Of a stretch of DNA of 64,000 nt, positions 24,765-34,120 are shown one piece after another (the stretch's first letter is position 1; every line of letters starts with the position of its first letter). Origin of the DNA: Shouchella xiaoxiensis (GTDB taxonomy: Bacteria > Bacillota > Bacilli > Bacillales > Bacillaceae_D); NCBI RefSeq assembly GCF_016907895.1, contig NZ_JAFBCV010000009.1, forward strand, positions 62,001 through 126,000, read 5' to 3'. Below the pieces are notes generated by a model. It made no database searches. It had not been told where the DNA came from and saw nothing but the letters and a program-made list of their open reading frames with translations. Both the position numbers and the translations under genes were made by a program.

Positions 24765-25384
24765 TGTTACGGCTTTATCTTGTACGACATGGGGAGACGA
24801 AGTGGAACGTAGAAAGGCGGATGCAGGGCTGGCAAGACTCACCACTTACCGAGAATGGGATTGAGCAGGCAAAGAGAATTGGTGCTTTCTTTCAACAGAA
24901 AGAAAAACTTGACCGAATTTACGTGAGCCCAAGTGGACGAACGATACATACTGCCGCGGAAATCGTCGCCGCGGCTTTTTCTAACATCTATCAAGACAGC
25001 CGTTTGCAAGAAATAAATCTAGGTATCTGGGAAGGGCTAACGAGTGATCAAGTAAACAAACAAGACTATGTAGAGAGCAATCGTTTCTGGGAAAAGCCAG
25101 AAGCATACCAAGCAACCAACGGCGGTGAGACCTTTACTGATCTGCAAAAGCGCGTCAAATCCTTTTTAGCTGATCTTGTTACTACTCACACTTCAGGAAC
25201 GATTTTAGCGGTAACCCACGCTGTTGTAATAAAAATGATCCTGATGCTAGTTAGAGAAAATCAGTTGGCTCATTTGTGGGAGCCGCCATTTATCAATGGT
25301 GGAAGTTTGACTTTCCTAGAATGCACGAACAAGTGGCGGATTGTATTCGCTGGAAAAACCGTGACGGAGAGTGAAAACAGATGA
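24764..25384 (+). CDS. Histidine phosphatase family protein (phosphoglycerate-mutase-like)
   Basis: Branch-1 histidine phosphatase of 206 residues. The phospho-accepting RHG motif (YLVRHGETKWN, residues about 5-15), the second-site SPSGRTIHTA, an acidic LQEINLGIWEGL block and the second catalytic His (AVTHAVVIK) are present. The substrate is unknown. The ATG at 24764, which overlaps the TPR gene stop (TAATG), is preferred over a GTG nine bases upstream. The end overlaps the next gene by four bases. Confidence 0.85.
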   Translation: MLRLYLVRHGETKWNVERRMQGWQDSPLTENGIEQAKRIGAFFQQKEKLDRIYVSPSGRTIHTAAEIVAAAFSNIYQDSRLQEINLGIWEGLTSDQVNKQDYVESNRFWEKPEAYQATNGGETFTDLQKRVKSFLADLVTTHTSGTILAVTHAVVIKMILMLVRENQLAHLWEPPFINGGSLTFLECTNKWRIVFAGKTVTESENR

Positions 25385-25920
25385 AACATGCGCTTGTTTT
25401 TGGTGGAACGGGAATGCTTGCTAAAACAACAAGCTGGTTAGCTGAACAAGCCGATCATACCGTCGTGTTTGCACGAAATAAGAGCCGGGCAGGACGCATT
25501 TCGAAAAAAGTGAGCGCAATAGAGCTCGACTACACGGAAACAGAAGCATTAAAAGCGCTAATAATAAAGGCAATTGAAGAAAACGGGCCCGTGGATCTGG
25601 TGCATACTTGGATTCATGGCACCGCACCTAAGGGGATGGCAACCATTGTCACAACAGTGAACCAGCTTCAAGACCAGAGCTGGCGCTTGATCCATGTGAA
25701 AGGAAGCAGCGAGAGTCGGGAATCAATTGATCATCCCTTTGAAGCCGCAGCAAATAGGCAGGTCTTCTACCAAGAAGTGAAGCTTGGCTTTGAGATTGAA
25801 AATAATCAGTCAAGATGGTTAACGCATCAAGAAATTGCCGATGGAACAATGGAGGCAATTTCCACGAGCGTAGAAAGCTATACGATCGGCACACTTACTC
25901 CATGGGAAAAGCGACCGTAA
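25381..25920 (+). CDS. Short NAD(P)-binding Rossmann-fold protein (SDR-like)
   Basis: The 179-residue protein starts with a dinucleotide-binding GGTGMLAKTT motif (residues 8-17). It then carries an ARNKSR segment likely to read the cofactor phosphate and a shortened SDR-like fold without the canonical YxxxK pair. Related small proteins are annotated as short-chain dehydrogenases in Bacillaceae, but no substrate is known. It overlaps the histidine phosphatase gene by ATGA, so translation is coupled. Confidence 0.7.
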   Translation: MKHALVFGGTGMLAKTTSWLAEQADHTVVFARNKSRAGRISKKVSAIELDYTETEALKALIIKAIEENGPVDLVHTWIHGTAPKGMATIVTTVNQLQDQSWRLIHVKGSSESRESIDHPFEAAANRQVFYQEVKLGFEIENNQSRWLTHQEIADGTMEAISTSVESYTIGTLTPWEKRP

Positions 25921-26000
25921 AGAGTGGTTGTCTTGATTGTATTGGTTCGGTATACTCGAAAAAAGAATATACGTTCTTGTTTGCGGGGGTGAGAAAGACA

Positions 26001-26384
26001 GTGGAGTGCAAGTTTTGGACGGTGTGTATGATTAAAGATGGCGAATACGTATTGCTACTAAACCGTCAACACGACGCCTTTAAAGGATTTATTCCCCCTG
26101 GGGGGAAGTGTTGATTTTCCAGAAGGTTTCGTTGAGGGCGCGATCCGAGAAGTAAAAGAAGAAACTGGATTGAATGTAAGAAACCTTGTTTATAAAGGTC
26201 TCTATCACTATGTCAATCCCGTTCAGCGGGTACGTCATATGATTTTTAATTACATAACGGAAGAGTTTGAGGGGGAGCTTTTGCAAGAATGCCCTACTTT
26301 TTTGAAGAGGGTACATTTGATATAAAGGTTGTTTGGGATGATCACGGCAACCAAGAGGGAGACATTCACATTAAAAAGACGTAG
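26001..26384 (+). pseudogene. Nudix hydrolase, disrupted by two frameshifts
   Basis: Read through two corrections, this encodes a Nudix protein of about 127 residues. The first part (GTG at 26001, GGGGGTGA upstream) reaches FIPPGG and then runs into TGA. Removing one G from the six-G run at 26100-26105 restores a perfect Nudix box (G-x5-E-x7-REVKEETGL). The frame is lost again near 26279-26282 (four T's); adding one base there restores PYFFEEGTFDIKVVWDD and an end at TAG 26384. Both breaks are in homopolymers, so either gene decay or sequencing indels could explain them. Confidence 0.75.
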
Positions 26385-26397
26385 GAGGAGAGCAAGA

Positions 26398-26865
26398 ATG
26401 ATGAAGCTTTACTTTACGGATAAAGAGAGAAAACAGCTGAGGAAATGCAAAATCAAGCAAAGCACGATTCACCTTTATACTAGTGCGGAGCTAGCAGAGC
26501 TAATCGCATGCGATCAAATACGAGCAAAGGAGCTCATTGCTCAAGCGCAGTTTCAGCAGATTCCTTCCATTGGTCCTCGATTCGCGTCTAGTTTAATCGG
26601 TTTAGGGTACTATTCGTTGGATGATCTTAGAGATCGTGATGGGGCAAAGCTAACGGATAGCCATGAAAAACAATGCGGTTACCCGGTTGATCCATGTGTG
26701 GAGGATCAGTTCAGGCTTGTAGTTTATTATGCAAACCATCCTGAGGCAACGAAAAACTGGTGGGATTTCACCGCTGAGCGCAAGCGGTATCGACAGAAGT
26801 ATGGATATCCAGCTGATCGACCCGAATTAAAACGAGTTAATCAATTAAAAGAGGAGATTAAATGA
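26398..26865 (+). CDS. Helix-hairpin-helix protein, Cdd1 (pathogenicity locus) family
   Basis: The 155-residue protein has a helix-hairpin-helix core (FQQIPSIGPRFASSLIGLGY, then SLDDLRDRDGAKL) and the conserved VDPCVEDQFRLVVYYAN...NWWDF tail typical of the Cdd1 family. These HhH modules resemble DNA-binding units; the family's role is not established. AGGAGGAG precedes tandem ATGs at 26398 and 26401. It starts 14 bases after the broken Nudix gene and overlaps the next gene by ATGA. Confidence 0.75.
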   Translation: MMKLYFTDKERKQLRKCKIKQSTIHLYTSAELAELIACDQIRAKELIAQAQFQQIPSIGPRFASSLIGLGYYSLDDLRDRDGAKLTDSHEKQCGYPVDPCVEDQFRLVVYYANHPEATKNWWDFTAERKRYRQKYGYPADRPELKRVNQLKEEIK

Positions 26866-27815
26866 AAAAGTCGATTGTTGGCATAGCGGCTGCATGTATC
26901 GGGGCTGGTCTAATCATTTTAGTCCTTCTGCATGAAGAGATGGTGTCATTACCAGACCAGCTTACCAGTGAGCAAGTAGCAGAAGAGATAAGAGCTTTGA
27001 AAAAGCAGCGAGAAGCAACGGAAGCCCATTTGGCAAACGAAGAGATCGATTATTCACTTGCAAACAATCAACTGCATGTCACTTTAAATCATGGGAGTGA
27101 CTGGATCGAGGTTCCGGTTCATCCTAATTCGTTATTTTTTGGAGAAGGAGATGTACGAGAGGGAGAGCTTCAGCAAGGAACGTATTGGATGAACGAGCAT
27201 AGGATCGCGTTCTTGTTTCATAAACCCATCTCTTTGGGAGAAGATGGTTATTCAACAGCGGCTGAGACCAAATTGCTTTATACATCTGACCAAGGAGAGA
27301 CTTGGGAGCAGTCAACGGTGTTTGAACAGATGTTGCCGCCACGATTTCAGAAAATAGCGTTTGTTACAGATTCATTCGGTTATATTGTGCTAACGAGTGA
27401 TAAAACGATGTCCAGTGAACTTACGCATCTTGCAATAACGGAAGATGGTGGTAGCAGCTGGAAGACGACTCGGACGCCGGATACGCATCGACTAGTGGCA
27501 GACGGAGGTTTTGTTGACGAGCAATTAGGTTTTCTTTCTTACGGAATTCTAACAACGGACGAGCCGGATTTATATGTGACAACCGATGGAGGAACGAATT
27601 GGGAGTCAGCAACTTTCACAATGCCTGAAGCCTATCAAATACATTTTGTTGTCGCTGAAACGCCGTTTTATGAAGACGGTGACCTGCTGGTTTATGTTAG
27701 GCAAGGATCTGACGGTGATTGGAACGGTGGGCAAAGCAAGGGGCTGTTTCACTCAAAGGATCAAGGTCGTACATGGCAATTTGTACGCGAGGTGATGCCT
27801 GATGAATTTGATTAG
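26862..27815 (+). CDS. Membrane-anchored Asp-box (BNR repeat) beta-propeller protein
   Basis: The 317-residue protein has an N-terminal hydrophobic anchor or uncleaved signal (residues 5-24), a short coiled helix (about 38-60) and a beta-propeller-like domain with four Asp-box motifs: TSDQGETW, TEDGGSSW, TTDGGTNW and SKDQGRTW. Asp boxes occur in sialidases and in many non-catalytic propellers; sialidase catalytic Arg residues are not evident, so no enzyme activity is claimed. It probably faces the outside. It is coupled by ATGA to the Cdd1-type gene. Confidence 0.7.
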   Translation: MKKSIVGIAAACIGAGLIILVLLHEEMVSLPDQLTSEQVAEEIRALKKQREATEAHLANEEIDYSLANNQLHVTLNHGSDWIEVPVHPNSLFFGEGDVREGELQQGTYWMNEHRIAFLFHKPISLGEDGYSTAAETKLLYTSDQGETWEQSTVFEQMLPPRFQKIAFVTDSFGYIVLTSDKTMSSELTHLAITEDGGSSWKTTRTPDTHRLVADGGFVDEQLGFLSYGILTTDEPDLYVTTDGGTNWESATFTMPEAYQIHFVVAETPFYEDGDLLVYVRQGSDGDWNGGQSKGLFHSKDQGRTWQFVREVMPDEFD

Positions 27816-27938
27816 AATTACGCAGATTTGGTGGAATTCATTCTTGGTTACAAGGACCTCACTTAATTTGAGAAGTCTGTTTCGAATATGAAAAGAAAGT
27901 TATTACGCTCTCTAAATTACAGTGAAAAGAGGGTAAAT

Positions 27939-28508
27939 ATGCTAAGAACCGAAAAGGATGTATGCATGGCCATAGAAGCTGATCCACAAATGATGGCCGT
28001 TTTACACGCAGTCAAGCAATTGCAGCTGCCTGATAGCTGGGTAGCTGCTGGTTTTGTCCGGGGAAAGGTGTGGGATCTCCAACATGGATACACGACTAAA
28101 ACCGAGCTTCCTGATGTTGACGTTGTTTACTTTGACGCGGAATGCGTTGCTGAAGCCATTGAGAAGGTCATGGAGCATAAGTTACGGGAATGGCTACCGG
28201 ATGTCCCGTGGTCCGTTAAAAATCAGGCAAGAATGCATCTAGTTAACGGCTTTTCACCTTACCACTCAACTGAGGATGCAATTGCTCATTATCCTGAAAC
28301 AGCGACAGCACTCGCTGTTCGGCTGGATGAGCGTAACCGAGTAGAGCTGCTCGCACCTTTGGGGATAGACGATGCAATACAGCTGAAACTTCGACCAACA
28401 CCTTCCTATTGGGAGACGGGTGAGCAGTATAAGCGGTTTAAGCAACGACTTACGCGCAAGAACTGGCGCAAAAAATGGCCGAATGTGGAAGAGATTATTG
28501 TAGAATAG
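27939..28508 (+). CDS. Nucleotidyltransferase-like protein (DUF925 type)
   Basis: The 189-residue protein carries the pattern SWVAAGFVRGKVWD...LPDVDVVYFD, matching the family of predicted nucleotidyltransferases with paired acidic residues (DVD) at the metal site. Substrate unknown. The ATG at 27939 is chosen over the ATG at 27888 because AGAGGG lies just before it, whereas the upstream ATG has no ribosome site. A terminator with G-U pairs follows. Confidence 0.75.
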   Translation: MLRTEKDVCMAIEADPQMMAVLHAVKQLQLPDSWVAAGFVRGKVWDLQHGYTTKTELPDVDVVYFDAECVAEAIEKVMEHKLREWLPDVPWSVKNQARMHLVNGFSPYHSTEDAIAHYPETATALAVRLDERNRVELLAPLGIDDAIQLKLRPTPSYWETGEQYKRFKQRLTRKNWRKKWPNVEEIIVE

Positions 28509-28518
28509 ATGGGACGTC

Positions 28519-28550
28519 AGAAGCTTTCTAATGAAGAAGGTTTCTTTTTT
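28519..28550 (+). terminator. Terminator after the nucleotidyltransferase-like gene
   Basis: AGAAGCTTTC pairs with GAAGGTTTCT (two G-U pairs, 7-base loop) and is followed by a run of T's. Confidence 0.65.
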
Positions 28551-28641
28551 ATTTCCGGGGAAATGAAAAAACTGTCGAAAAAGATAAATAAAACCACTCT
28601 AGGATGCTAAAACTAACAAAAAAGTATGTTAGGGGCATTGT

Positions 28642-28935
28642 ATGGTTCGTCAATTACAGATCGAAGTAAACACAGATGAAACGTTATCGAAGCGAGAACT
28701 AGCGATTTTACAAACGTTACTGTTAACAATCATAAGTGCAAGTACTACTGCTGGTTCTGGTGTGATGAAGCCTATTCCTACAAGCAACGCTAGCTTATCC
28801 GTGCTGTGTGAGTTCCATAATGAACTTGAACCCCAGCTAGCGAAAGAACGAGCTGAGCGTATAAAACGGTTGCTGCTAAACGGCTTTCGCATGAGTGGGT
28901 TAGTTACGCCAGAGGTGGAAATAAAAGCTCGATGA
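28642..28935 (+). CDS. Hypothetical protein (97 aa)
   Basis: The product is not recognised. It is mostly helical with a hydrophobic stretch near residues 22-36 (ILQTLLLTIISASTT) and a basic C-terminal half. AGGGG stands six bases before the ATG, which favours this frame over the overlapping minus-strand frame of similar length. It is flanked by a terminator upstream and a separate gene downstream, so it is probably monocistronic. Confidence 0.5.
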   Translation: MVRQLQIEVNTDETLSKRELAILQTLLLTIISASTTAGSGVMKPIPTSNASLSVLCEFHNELEPQLAKERAERIKRLLLNGFRMSGLVTPEVEIKAR

Positions 28936-29045
28936 AGCTGGGATAAATTAGCTGTAACCGAGACCCTTTTCAATCAATTACCATCCGTTTATAATGAGGG
29001 GGCGTTCTCTAAGGAAAACGCGAAAAACTCGCAGGAGTTGATTAA

Positions 29046-29636
29046 ATGGACGGTTTTTTATGGACGCTGGTCATTGGTTTCTTTGTTGTTATCTTTTATA
29101 GATTTGCTGTACATCCTTTTTTAAGAAGAAAGTACTTCGTGCGACGAGTTGAAAAGAGGCTGGTTGTGAACGATGAGTATAAAGATGTGTTAATTGCTTC
29201 ATTTAAAGCAATTCAAAAAGAGCTTAAACATGCAGGTTCTGGGGTTGATGAACTAAAGCGTACGTATAATTTGATGGGGACGCGGACAAAGCTGGAAGTT
29301 GATCAGAAAAACATTACGTTATGGTATGAGGAAAATGGAGAGACTCTCATTTTTATGAAACAAGAATGGTATCTTCAGGCAGACAATCAATCATCGCAAG
29401 CGCTGCCTATTCCTTTTTCTCATCATGATGCAGACTATTGGCATCGTGCTGGGGAAATTCTCCGAATGCTGCCCTTATGGTGTCAGGCTGCCAATACGCA
29501 TTATTTTCTATCCGAAGAAGAAGCTGTGGTAAAACGAGAGCAAATTGAGGGCAGTTTATTTCGAGAAATTGATTTGTTTATTCGAGACTTATCAAGTCGA
29601 TATGAAGCAAGTCCACTCTTAAATGTGAGTGGATGA
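29046..29636 (+). CDS. Membrane-anchored hypothetical protein
   Basis: The 196-residue protein has an N-terminal transmembrane helix (residues 3-20) followed by a basic stop-transfer segment (RRKYFVRRVEKR) and a soluble cytoplasmic domain without recognised motifs. AGGAG lies eight bases before the ATG. A strong terminator overlaps the end. Function unknown. Confidence 0.65.
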   Translation: MDGFLWTLVIGFFVVIFYRFAVHPFLRRKYFVRRVEKRLVVNDEYKDVLIASFKAIQKELKHAGSGVDELKRTYNLMGTRTKLEVDQKNITLWYEENGETLIFMKQEWYLQADNQSSQALPIPFSHHDADYWHRAGEILRMLPLWCQAANTHYFLSEEEAVVKREQIEGSLFREIDLFIRDLSSRYEASPLLNVSG

Positions 29637-29661
29637 AAAAGTAGCCTTTGGCTACTTTTTT
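29636..29661 (+). terminator. Intrinsic terminator
   Basis: AAAAGTAGCC pairs with GGCTACTTTT around a 3-base loop, followed by T's. Confidence 0.85.
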
Positions 29662-29759
29662 ATTTCCTTTCTCTACCATATATAGTATGCTGAAATTAAT
29701 TATCTATTAATACAAAATATTTCATTCATTTTTTAAGGATGATGCGAAGGAGCATGTAG

Positions 29760-30434
29760 ATGATCCAATTAGAAGGAGTAACGCTCTCGTATGGCGTGGA
29801 GAAAGAGACGATTCTAATCTTAGAAGGTGTTGATTTAAACATTACTAGCGGAGAGTGGATCACCTTAATGGGCCCATCCGGTTCTGGAAAAACAACGTTA
29901 TTGAATGTCTTATCGGGATTAATTAGCCCGTCAGCTGGAACACTTATGCTAGAAGGTGCGGATATGAAAGATATGAAACAGGCAGATCGTCAGAACTATT
30001 TCCGCACAAACTCATCCTCTGTTTATCAACAGTTTCGCTTATTACCGCAGTTTTCGGTTTTGGAGAACGTAATGCTACCATTAGTTCCATACAAAAAAAA
30101 GAGCGAGATTGAGTCAAGTGCGAAAAAATTAATCGAACGAGTAGGTTTAAGTCATCGTTTAATGCATTTTCCACATCAATTATCAGGTGGTGAGCAGCAG
30201 CGGACTTCAATTGCGCGAGCGTTATTAACTAGTCCGAAAATATTGTTATGTGATGAACCAACTGGAAATTTAGATACAAAAAATCGTGATAACATCCTTA
30301 CACTTCTGAGTAAGTTACATCAAGAGGGACTGACAATTGTCGTAGCGACGCACGATAAAGCAGTGGCACAGCGCAGCGACCGAATAGTTCATCTCAAAGA
30401 CGGAATGATTAGCGAAGGTATTCTGCAGTCATGA
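29760..30434 (+). CDS. ABC transporter ATPase (MacB/LolD type)
   Basis: The 224-residue ATPase has Walker [12 protein letters not shown] (residues about 39-49), the Q-loop, signature LSGGEQQR and Walker B ILLCDEPTGNLD, followed by the H-loop His (VVATHDK). It powers the FtsX-type permease encoded by the next gene, which it overlaps by four bases. AAGGAG precedes the ATG. Systems of this class export or disengage peptides and lipids from the membrane. Confidence 0.9.
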   Translation: MIQLEGVTLSYGVEKETILILEGVDLNITSGEWITLMGPSGSGKTTLLNVLSGLISPSAGTLMLEGADMKDMKQADRQNYFRTNSSSVYQQFRLLPQFSVLENVMLPLVPYKKKSEIESSAKKLIERVGLSHRLMHFPHQLSGGEQQRTSIARALLTSPKILLCDEPTGNLDTKNRDNILTLLSKLHQEGLTIVVATHDKAVAQRSDRIVHLKDGMISEGILQS

Positions 30435-32941
30435 TACGTTATAGTTTTCTCTCAGTTCGCAATCACTTTCGACACTCTCTTTTATTCATTATTGCATTGG
30501 TAGCTATCTTTTTGGCAATTCCTCTAAGCCTGTCTACATTGATGGAAATGAATGCCACAATTGAAGCGGATATACGGGAACACGGTCGAGGAAGCTATGA
30601 TTTACTTATTCGACCAGCGGATAGTCAGGCAAATGTGGAACAAGAGCTGAATCTTGTTGAAGAAAACTATGTCAGCTTTAACGAAGGCGGTATCTCCCTA
30701 GATGAATGGGAAGAAATAAAGACAATTGAAGGTATTGATATTGCTGCTCCAGTTGCTTCTTTAGGTTATTTTACCGGGCAGCATACGAGTATTGAGTTTG
30801 CAAATCAAGCGAATGAAAACGTGATGGTCAATGGCTATTTCTCCATGTCAGATGGAATTAATCAATATCAATTTGCAAATAATGAGGACCCGACATTTAT
30901 ACTTGAACAAGAAGGATTTAACTTTAATAAGTCAAACGATACATTAACAAGCTTTGATGTGATTCCGGGTACCGCAAATATTCGAAAAGCATTCCCAATT
31001 CCTATTTCTTATTATTCTCTCGTGGCTATTGATCGTGAACAAGAGGAGAAATTAACTGGATTCGATCTATCAGCATTTAATAACGAGATTGATGAGACGT
31101 TATTGGTTGGACATACGGAAGAATATCTCGGTGGCGATTCAACAAAAGAGCCAGTAGACCATTTCATTCCAATTGTTTATTTAGAAACAGCAGATACATC
31201 TCTCACCTTTCACATGACGGTTGACCCAATCAATTGGTCAAGTGATGATACACTAGCGCTAAAAGACGCATATGGAATTAATGAAGAAGATCCTTTTTTC
31301 ATGTCAGGTCCAGAAGTAGAGGATCAAATGATTGAGGAATTACATGCACGCCGAACGGGAGAGCAACAGCTTGAGATTGATTTATCTGAATATTTAAAGC
31401 CTTTCTATCACCAACAGCCGACTTTGACTTCAGATGGAAGAAACGTAGAAAAACTTGGAGGTTATGAAACGATTACACATTCTTCTCAATACTATGTGGC
31501 ATCTCCGGTTGATTATGAAATAAGAGGTGAACAGATTACGATTGGAATTCATGATGAGATTGATGGGGTTCCTACGTACAGGAAATTAGAGGAGAAAGGA
31601 AAAGTTTATGAGTTTTTTGATGATGAAAGTAGTGAGTTCTTGTTTGCCCCTGTTGGTTCCTATACTGTTGGTAATTATGAAGAATCGCTTGCAGCAAGTC
31701 CGCTAGGTATTTATCAACAATCGCCTGTGACAGCTGGGGATGGGACTGTTATTACTGAAACAATTAAACCTGGTAGCTTTGTTGCATCTCCTGCCCAAGG
31801 GTTAGTTCAACTTAAAGAGGCGGCTTATTTTAAAGGAGATAAACCAATTGATGCTATTCGTGTGAAGGTGGCAGGCATAACAGAGTACGACGAAGAAGCA
31901 CAGTCAAAAATTGAAGAAATTATTTTAGCGATTCAGAATCGGGGTACCTATCAAATTGATATGGTTGCAGGATCTTCACCTCAGTTAATGACGATGAATG
32001 TTGAAGGGATCGGAGAAGTCACACAGTACTGGACAGGGCTTGGAGCGGCAACAACCATTAGTGAAGGCTGGAGTCTAACGAATACAATCATCGCAGGATT
32101 ATTTTTCCTAGCAAGTATTAGCTATGTCATTAATCGGTTTATGTTCCGCCGTCGCACGAGACAGTCTGAGCAGCGGCTACTCACTGATCTCGGTTGGAAA
32201 CCGGCTCATATCCGCCGCTTCTACTTATTGGAAAGCTTGATGCTGACGTTAATAGCGCTACTGATTTCAGTTATTGGTACGTTTGTTTTTATTCAAACGG
32301 GCCTCCTGAATTGGAATGCATATGTATATTTACTAGCCGTGTTTGGATTTACGGTTTTAATCATGTTCATTCAATCGTTTGGAAATAGTGAACCCTCTAT
32401 TTTTACATTTTCAACGTTAAAAGGAAAAAAGATTTGGGTGCGAAATGTTTTGTTTTACAGGCAGCTTATTAGCGTAACTTTTTTTCAACTCGCAATGATT
32501 GCTGCTGTAATGGTGTTTGTTGCTTCCTCTCTTATTGCAACAGTAGCAGCGACAAGCGCCACAAATTTAGGCACCTATATTGTCGATGGCGTATTTTTAT
32601 CATTAGTGCTTATTGTAATCGCCGCTTTTGCCCTTGCTATGATAACGGTGACTGAGAGCGTCTCAGCATTTCTTCTCTTGCGAAAAGGGGAATTACAGAC
32701 ACTTAGAGATGTTGGTTGGCGTCCTAAAGATGTTTATCATCTTTGTTTGAAAGAGTCATCGGCCTGGACACTTGTTGCAATTGCCAGTGGGGTTTTGGCC
32801 AGTAGTCTAGCAGTTTTTATACTATTCGAGTTCTCATTCATGCTATTGTTAGCGACTTTAGGTGGAGCAATTGTTTTGGCATTAGGTGTGTTAATTGCCG
32901 CTCATCAAATGATTCAATCCCATATAAAAGCCTATAGCTAA
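30431..32941 (+). CDS. FtsX-like ABC permease with large extracellular domain
   Basis: The 836-residue permease has one N-terminal helix (about residues 15-37), an extracellular domain of about 500 residues, then a cluster of seven or so helices in two FtsX-type blocks (from residue about 550). The long ectodomain suggests binding of an extracytoplasmic ligand or partner. It is not of the BceB ten-helix type. No regulator is adjacent, so the substrate is unknown; antimicrobial peptides or lipoproteins are possibilities. A terminator follows. Confidence 0.8.
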   Translation: MIRYSFLSVRNHFRHSLLFIIALVAIFLAIPLSLSTLMEMNATIEADIREHGRGSYDLLIRPADSQANVEQELNLVEENYVSFNEGGISLDEWEEIKTIEGIDIAAPVASLGYFTGQHTSIEFANQANENVMVNGYFSMSDGINQYQFANNEDPTFILEQEGFNFNKSNDTLTSFDVIPGTANIRKAFPIPISYYSLVAIDREQEEKLTGFDLSAFNNEIDETLLVGHTEEYLGGDSTKEPVDHFIPIVYLETADTSLTFHMTVDPINWSSDDTLALKDAYGINEEDPFFMSGPEVEDQMIEELHARRTGEQQLEIDLSEYLKPFYHQQPTLTSDGRNVEKLGGYETITHSSQYYVASPVDYEIRGEQITIGIHDEIDGVPTYRKLEEKGKVYEFFDDESSEFLFAPVGSYTVGNYEESLAASPLGIYQQSPVTAGDGTVITETIKPGSFVASPAQGLVQLKEAAYFKGDKPIDAIRVKVAGITEYDEEAQSKIEEIILAIQNRGTYQIDMVAGSSPQLMTMNVEGIGEVTQYWTGLGAATTISEGWSLTNTIIAGLFFLASISYVINRFMFRRRTRQSEQRLLTDLGWKPAHIRRFYLLESLMLTLIALLISVIGTFVFIQTGLLNWNAYVYLLAVFGFTVLIMFIQSFGNSEPSIFTFSTLKGKKIWVRNVLFYRQLISVTFFQLAMIAAVMVFVASSLIATVAATSATNLGTYIVDGVFLSLVLIVIAAFALAMITVTESVSAFLLLRKGELQTLRDVGWRPKDVYHLCLKESSAWTLVAIASGVLASSLAVFILFEFSFMLLLATLGGAIVLALGVLIAAHQMIQSHIKAYS

Positions 32942-32946
32942 AAGTT

Positions 32947-32980
32947 AGCTTCCTCTTTCCTTAAAGAGGAAGCTTTTTTG
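32947..32980 (+). terminator. Intrinsic terminator
   Basis: Twelve-base perfect arms (AGCTTCCTCTTT / AAAGAGGAAGCT), a 4-base loop and six T's. Confidence 0.9.
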
Positions 32981-33031
32981 GGTGGCTCTTGTTACACTTA
33001 TGGTGGATAAAGCAGGAAGGGTGAGACGGCT

Positions 33032-33193
33032 GTGAGTACGAGGAGAAAGAAACGCTCTAAATGGGGAACGGGAATATCAATTGGAATCGCTCTTGGGTTT
33101 TCCTTTGGGTTTATAACGGGTGCTTACTTTTTTTATATGATGTGCGGGCTAGTGCTTGGCATTATCGTCGATTGGAACCGTAATCGAAAATAA
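33032..33193 (+). CDS. Small membrane protein (53 aa)
   Basis: A GTG start at 33032 opens a 53-residue frame with a strongly basic N-terminus (STRRKKRSK) and one long or two short hydrophobic segments (residues 13-46) rich in Gly and Phe, ending in a polar basic tail. The positive-inside pattern fits a genuine small membrane protein. A terminator precedes it. No family recognised. Confidence 0.5.
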   Translation: MSTRRKKRSKWGTGISIGIALGFSFGFITGAYFFYMMCGLVLGIIVDWNRNRK

Positions 33194-33284
33194 GGTAACC
33201 GTATGTTGAAAAAGCGTCCTTAATATGGAAAGGAAGGCTCGCTTTCGCATTTGTTTTCAGTATAATGAAAATAATTAAACGGAA

Positions 33285-34079
33285 GTGGTGGTGAATGTTC
33301 TGGACTATATTCTGATTAATAAACGCACGGGAGAAGTGATTTCAGATGTAGCATTTTACCGCACCAAGAATCAGCAGAAAGGCTGGCAGGAAAAACGTAG
33401 GAGACTAATGGCAAGGGGGTCAGGTCAAGACCGGTTTGTTGCTTGTTTCCCTGCAACAATGAATGAGAATCTTGGAACGCTAAGTCTAAGTGAAGCAGGT
33501 GCTCTGTTAAAACTATTATTCTATCTATCAATTAATCAACAAGGGAAGCTAGTAGTGGAGCAGGGAATGGTGTTACAAGTCGCTTATTTGTCATTTGTTT
33601 TTGATCGGAGTCGTTCAAGCACGCTGAAACTGTTGAAATCATTAGAACAGGCGGGAGTACTATTCAAGAAGCGAGAAAATCAATTTTGTACATTTTATAT
33701 AAATGAGAAATACCATCATCGTGGCAGGCTAAATAAAAGGAAGTTTGTTAAACTTGCGATTGGCACATATTCCTTAACTCATATCTTTCCATTAAAGCTT
33801 GTTGAAGCAGGTTTCTTATATAAGTTAATCCCCTATCTCCACTTTCAAACAAATGAGCTTGTTATGGAACCAGACGAACCAAATCTTGATCAAGTACAGC
33901 CGTTAAATCGCAACACAATTGCTGGTCTTTTGGACTGTGATCCAAAACGAGTGACACAACTAATGAATCGACTTGATGAGACGGGGGTCATTCGTAAAAG
34001 CCGAGGCAAAAAAGGCTATACCTATAAGGTTAATCGAGGGATTTTATATCGAACATATGAATATAACCAAGGTTTCTGA
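33285..34079 (+). CDS. Phage/plasmid-type winged-helix protein
   Basis: The 264-residue protein begins with a short INKRTGEVI motif and contains two winged-helix-like blocks: SLSEAGALLKLLFYLSINQQ onward, and LNRNTIAGLLDCDPKRVTQLMNRLDETGVI near the C-terminus. A linker carries YKLIPYLHFQTNELV. From memory this architecture resembles regulatory or replication-associated proteins of Bacillus and Geobacillus phages and plasmids. Three consecutive GTG codons (33285-33293) leave the start uncertain; a TATAAT box lies at 33261-33266. No other phage genes are adjacent, so it may be a domesticated or orphan copy. Confidence 0.6.
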   Translation: MVVNVLDYILINKRTGEVISDVAFYRTKNQQKGWQEKRRRLMARGSGQDRFVACFPATMNENLGTLSLSEAGALLKLLFYLSINQQGKLVVEQGMVLQVAYLSFVFDRSRSSTLKLLKSLEQAGVLFKKRENQFCTFYINEKYHHRGRLNKRKFVKLAIGTYSLTHIFPLKLVEAGFLYKLIPYLHFQTNELVMEPDEPNLDQVQPLNRNTIAGLLDCDPKRVTQLMNRLDETGVIRKSRGKKGYTYKVNRGILYRTYEYNQGF

Positions 34080-34120
34080 GACGGCTATTGAGACTGAGAG
34101 AAAAGGGTAAAAACGCTACA

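Noticed and set aside
28650-28973. Minus-strand frame of 107 codons
   Set aside because: It overlaps the 97-residue plus-strand gene, which has a better ribosome site and lies in a run of rightward genes.
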